A stretch of 8,526 nt of DNA from an uncultured Lachnospiraceae bacterium. GTDB taxonomy: Bacteria > Bacillota_A > Clostridia > Lachnospirales > Lachnospiraceae. Positions 5,336 through 8,526 of this stretch are shown in pieces; the stretch's first letter is position 1, and each line of letters opens with the position of its first letter. Location: assembly GCA_902780985.1 (NCBI GenBank), contig CACZHN010000104.1, positions 846 through 9,371 on the forward strand, read 5' to 3'. The translations under genes were made by a program, and so were the position numbers. Below the pieces are notes generated by a model, which saw only the letters and a program-made list of their open reading frames with translations, made no database searches and was not told the DNA's origin.

Positions 5336-6577
5336 ATGGAAAAGAAATCGAATTTCGGGAAATTCCTCATTCTATGGAGTGGGGAACTTATATCGGCAAT
5401 AGGAGGGGGACTCACAAGCTTCGGACTCAGCGTCTATGTTTATCAGAAGACGGGAAGTGCGGGAAGCATGGCGCTTGTGTCACTGTTTGCATTTCTTCCG
5501 ATGCTTCTGCTGAGTCCTATTGCCGGTGTGTTTGCGGACAGGTTTGACAGACGTCTCCTTATGATGTTAGGAGACGGGCTGTCAGCCATAGGACTTATTT
5601 ACATCTTGATATGCATGTTTACCGGAGAAGCAAAGGTATATCAGATATGTATCGGGGTATTTATCAATTCATTCTTTTCGGCGCTGCTTGAGCCTTCATA
5701 CAGGGCTACGATCACAGATCTGCTGACGAAGGATGAGTACTCAAAAGCCAGCGGTATGGTAAGCATCGCCGGAAGTTCAAGATATCTTATATCACCGCTT
5801 ATCGCAGGGCTTCTGCTGGCGATAAGTGATGTAAAGCTTCTTATCTGCATAGACATCTTCACATTCGTTCTGACGGTAATATGCACAGCCATAGTAAGAA
5901 GAGGTATCGAGCAGAAGAAAGCGGAAAACAGTGATTCCTTTATAAAGAGCTTCAAGGAAGGATGGAAAGCCATAACGGTAAAGAAGGGAATATTCATCCT
6001 GATCATGATATCCGCTGTGATGACTTGCTTTATGGGAGTTATCCAGATACTTGTAGAACCGATCATCCTTGATTTTCAGAGCAGTAAGGTTCTGGGTATC
6101 GCCGAGACACTCTGTGCCAGCGGAATGCTGGTTTCAAGCGTGATCATAGGAATTGCAGGACTGAAGAAGCATTTTGTACGAATCCTCAGCATATCCCTTG
6201 CTATATGCGGACTTTCAATGATTGGTATGGGATTTAAGGAAAATATAATCATAATATGCTGTTTCGGTTTCATGTTCTTCTTCGCGCTTCCTTTCGCGAA
6301 CAACTGCCTGGATTATCTTACAAGAACAAATATCGATGCGGATAAACAGGGAAGAGCCTGGGGGCTTATAAGCTTCCTGTCACAGATAGGATATGTGGTT
6401 GCATACGGATGTGCCGGAATGCTGTCCGATAAGATCGCGGCTGTAAGAAATATAAGTATTGGACGAGGTGCAGCAGGCGTGGTAATGATCTCCGGAATGC
6501 TGCTTACGATAACGGCACTTTCGATTCTTGGATTTAAAGAGGTTAAGAAACTGGAAAAGGGTGATTCTGATGATTAG
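5336..6577 (+). CDS. MFS transporter, DHA3 (macrolide-efflux MefA-like) type
   Basis: 413-residue polytopic membrane protein of the major facilitator superfamily, with hydrophobic segments consistent with 12 helices. It probably exports a drug or other toxic compound by proton antiport. The loop between helices 2 and 3 carries the MFS motif A as G64-VFADRFDRR-73. The ALLEPSYRATITDL stretch near residues 118-131 matches the DHA3 branch, which includes macrolide exporters such as MefA and siderophore exporter EntS. A central polar loop (about 195-215) splits the two halves. The ATG at 5336 is chosen over GTG 5321 because GAAAGGGT (5322-5329) lies at proper spacing. The gene follows tetR and its operator and overlaps the next gene by 8 bases, so the two are probably co-translated. 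The actual substrate cannot be read from the sequence. Confidence 0.9.
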   Translation: MEKKSNFGKFLILWSGELISAIGGGLTSFGLSVYVYQKTGSAGSMALVSLFAFLPMLLLSPIAGVFADRFDRRLLMMLGDGLSAIGLIYILICMFTGEAKVYQICIGVFINSFFSALLEPSYRATITDLLTKDEYSKASGMVSIAGSSRYLISPLIAGLLLAISDVKLLICIDIFTFVLTVICTAIVRRGIEQKKAENSDSFIKSFKEGWKAITVKKGIFILIMISAVMTCFMGVIQILVEPIILDFQSSKVLGIAETLCASGMLVSSVIIGIAGLKKHFVRILSISLAICGLSMIGMGFKENIIIICCFGFMFFFALPFANNCLDYLTRTNIDADKQGRAWGLISFLSQIGYVVAYGCAGMLSDKIAAVRNISIGRGAAGVVMISGMLLTITALSILGFKEVKKLEKGDSDD

Positions 6578-8526
6578 AAGGTTGATGATAAATGATTTTA
6601 AAGATAATAAGCTGATCACCGTATCAACATCCGCATTTATGGCTGTCACTGCCATGCTTCTGGGACTTTCGATACTTCTCTTCGCAAGGCTTTTTACATC
6701 AATCGATTCGCTGATGAAGAAAGCGGAGACACCGAGCTTTCTGCAGATGCATACGGGAGATCCGAAAGAAGAGGCAATACGGGAGTTTGCGGATGCAAGA
6801 GGAGAAGTGGATAAATATCAGATAAGTACATTTCTCAATCTGCAGAATAGTCAGATATCCATAGGCGATAAGTCTCTTGAGGGAAATATGCAGGACAACG
6901 GACTTTGCCGTCAGAGCGAATGCTTTGATTATCTTCTGGATGCAGACGGAAATGTAATCCGCCCTTCGGAAGGAGAGGTATATGTGCCGGTATGCTACAG
7001 AAAAGAATATGATGTCGAGATCGGAAGTAAGATGAGGATCGGTACGGAGGAACTGGCGATAGCAGGTTTCTTAAGGGATTCTCAGATGAACTCCATGATG
7101 GCGTCTTCCAAGAGATTTCTTGTAAGCGAATCGGATTACGAAAGAGTGCGTCCACTGGGAAGCGAAGAATATCTTATCGAATTCAGGATTAAAGACGGCA
7201 GTGATGTTAATGCATTTGCCACCGCATATAAAGATGCGGGACTTCCGGACAACGGCCCGACTATCACATATCCTCTTATAAAAATGATGAACGCTCTGTC
7301 GGACGGAATCATGATACTGGTGATTCTTCTTATCAGCGTGGTAGTGCTTATCATTTCCGTGATATGTATAAGATATATCATACTTACACAGATGGAAAAG
7401 GACAGACGCGAGGTCGGCATGCTGAAGGCGGTGGGAATATCAAGAAAGGATATTAAAAATCTTTATGTATCGAAATACATGTTTCTTTCGGCCATCGGAT
7501 GCCTTGTGGGAATAATAGCTGCCCTTATCATCGCAAAGCCTCTGGGAGAAGGAATGAGAGAACTTTACGGAGAAGCGGAGAATGCTGTGCTTATCTATAT
7601 CCTGATGATCCTGGGTGCGATACTGGCAGAAGCTATCATACTTCTTTCGGTACGCAGGACCCTTCGTAAGACCGAGAAGGAATCGGCGGTTTCGGCATTA
7701 AGAGGAGAAGGTTCCGGGAAAAAGAAGAATCTCTGGTTATCGGTATCGGTCATTGCTGCGGCTGCGGTATTTATGATCCTCGTGCCTCAGAGTATGAAGA
7801 GTACGCTGGCATCACCGGAATTCGTAACATATATGGGAATAGGTAATGCAAACGTACGTATGGATGTAAGACAGACCGATGATATAGAGGGAGTAACGGA
7901 CAGACTTGAGGATGAGATAAAAGAGGACTGCAGAGTTGCCGACTATTCGGTTATGCAGACGGGATCCTATAAGGCGGTCCTTCCTACCGGGGAGTCGTAT
8001 AATCTGATGATCGAAAGCGGAGATCACGGCAGATTCCCTGTAAGCTATATAGAAGGACATTTTCCGGAAAACGAAAGCGAGATAGCTCTCTCGGTACTCA
8101 ATGCTGAAGAAATGAAACTTAAGGTTGGTGATACGGTGGTCGTATATAAAGACCCGGGAGATGGTGACAGTGTTCCTGTGAACTGCAGTATCTGCGGTAT
8201 ATATTCCGATATCACAAACGGCGGAAAAACAGCAAAGGGATGTATAAGAGATGAGAGTGATAAGACGCCAATAATGTGGAGCATTCTTTATATATCACTT
8301 ACAGACGAAAATTGTGTGGGAGCCTGGGTTGATGAATATCAGAGTAAGTATTCGTCTTTCGATGAGGGTATCAAGGCTACGGAGATATCCGAGTATCTTA
8401 ACGGAATGTACGGGCAGACCATAGACAACATATTCAATGCTTATGTTGTAGCCCTTATCCTGGGCAACTTCATTCTGATCATCGTGGTGGTACTTCTGGT
8501 ACGGCTTGTCCTCTGGAGAGAGAGGA
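6570..8526 (+). CDS. FtsX-domain ABC transporter permease (3' end outside the window)
   Basis: 652 codons without a stop, running off the right edge. The architecture is that of large MacB/BceB-type permeases. TM1 is at about 18-40, then an extracytoplasmic domain to about 245, TM2 at 246-270 followed by the cytoplasmic R280-EVGMLKAVGISRKDI segment typical of FtsX domains, TM3 at 304-325 and TM4 at 340-362. A second half begins with TM5 at 388-406, a second external domain of about 210 residues, and another TM at 623-648. Two further helices should follow. Such permeases work with a separate ATPase to drive export, lipoprotein release or peptide resistance. None is in the window, so it may lie to the right. 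The start ATG at 6570 has AAGGGTGA just upstream and overlaps the MFS stop, implying coupled translation and shared TetR control. Confidence 0.9.
   Translation, partial: MIRRLMINDFKDNKLITVSTSAFMAVTAMLLGLSILLFARLFTSIDSLMKKAETPSFLQMHTGDPKEEAIREFADARGEVDKYQISTFLNLQNSQISIGDKSLEGNMQDNGLCRQSECFDYLLDADGNVIRPSEGEVYVPVCYRKEYDVEIGSKMRIGTEELAIAGFLRDSQMNSMMASSKRFLVSESDYERVRPLGSEEYLIEFRIKDGSDVNAFATAYKDAGLPDNGPTITYPLIKMMNALSDGIMILVILLISVVVLIISVICIRYIILTQMEKDRREVGMLKAVGISRKDIKNLYVSKYMFLSAIGCLVGIIAALIIAKPLGEGMRELYGEAENAVLIYILMILGAILAEAIILLSVRRTLRKTEKESAVSALRGEGSGKKKNLWLSVSVIAAAAVFMILVPQSMKSTLASPEFVTYMGIGNANVRMDVRQTDDIEGVTDRLEDEIKEDCRVADYSVMQTGSYKAVLPTGESYNLMIESGDHGRFPVSYIEGHFPENESEIALSVLNAEEMKLKVGDTVVVYKDPGDGDSVPVNCSICGIYSDITNGGKTAKGCIRDESDKTPIMWSILYISLTDENCVGAWVDEYQSKYSSFDEGIKATEISEYLNGMYGQTIDNIFNAYVVALILGNFILIIVVVLLVRLVLWRER

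Noticed and set aside
6835..7420. Reverse-strand frames of about 94-106 codons opposite the FtsX permease
   Set aside because: They are shadows of the well-supported permease frame, with no ribosome binding sites or protein-like motifs.

Overview
The window looks like chromosomal DNA of a low-to-mid GC Gram-positive bacterium, most likely a Clostridia member of the Lachnospiraceae type. That placement is inferred from codon use (AGA, ATA and GGA frequent), purine-rich ribosome binding sites, TTGACA-like promoters, and hairpin terminators with T-tails. All supported genes lie on the + strand. No tRNA, rRNA, CRISPR array or insertion sequence was seen.

Left part (1-3084) is a loose, AT-rich series of small or accessory genes. 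It holds an exported S41-family peptidase (24-1313, possibly starting further left), then about 420 bases with the remains of two broken reading frames, a GNAT acetyltransferase (1733-2143), a zinc-ribbon Nudix hydrolase resembling NudC (2293-2790), and a basic 50-codon reading frame or short transcript (2932-3084) that ends inside a strong terminator.

Middle part (3085-4471) is a single-gene unit for a polysaccharide pyruvyl transferase family protein. Nearly identical intrinsic terminators sit on both sides of it.

Right part (4550-8526) is a self-contained regulated efflux module, with visibly higher GC than the left part. A TetR-family repressor (4631-5257) is followed by a 12-TM MFS drug-efflux-type transporter (5336-6577). 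This overlaps by 8 bases a large FtsX-domain ABC permease (6570 to beyond the right edge). An identical 17-base palindrome (ACCGACAATCTGTCGGT) lies just downstream of the tetR promoter and again just upstream of the MFS gene. The simplest reading is that the repressor controls both its own gene and the transporter operon. The ATPase needed by the permease is not in the window and may follow on the right.

I found no clearly new multi-gene system. The items most worth a second look are the short basic ORF or RNA with its terminator inside the coding frame, the paired terminators around the pyruvyl transferase gene, the decayed coupled genes before the GNAT gene, and the MFS plus FtsX pairing under one TetR operator.
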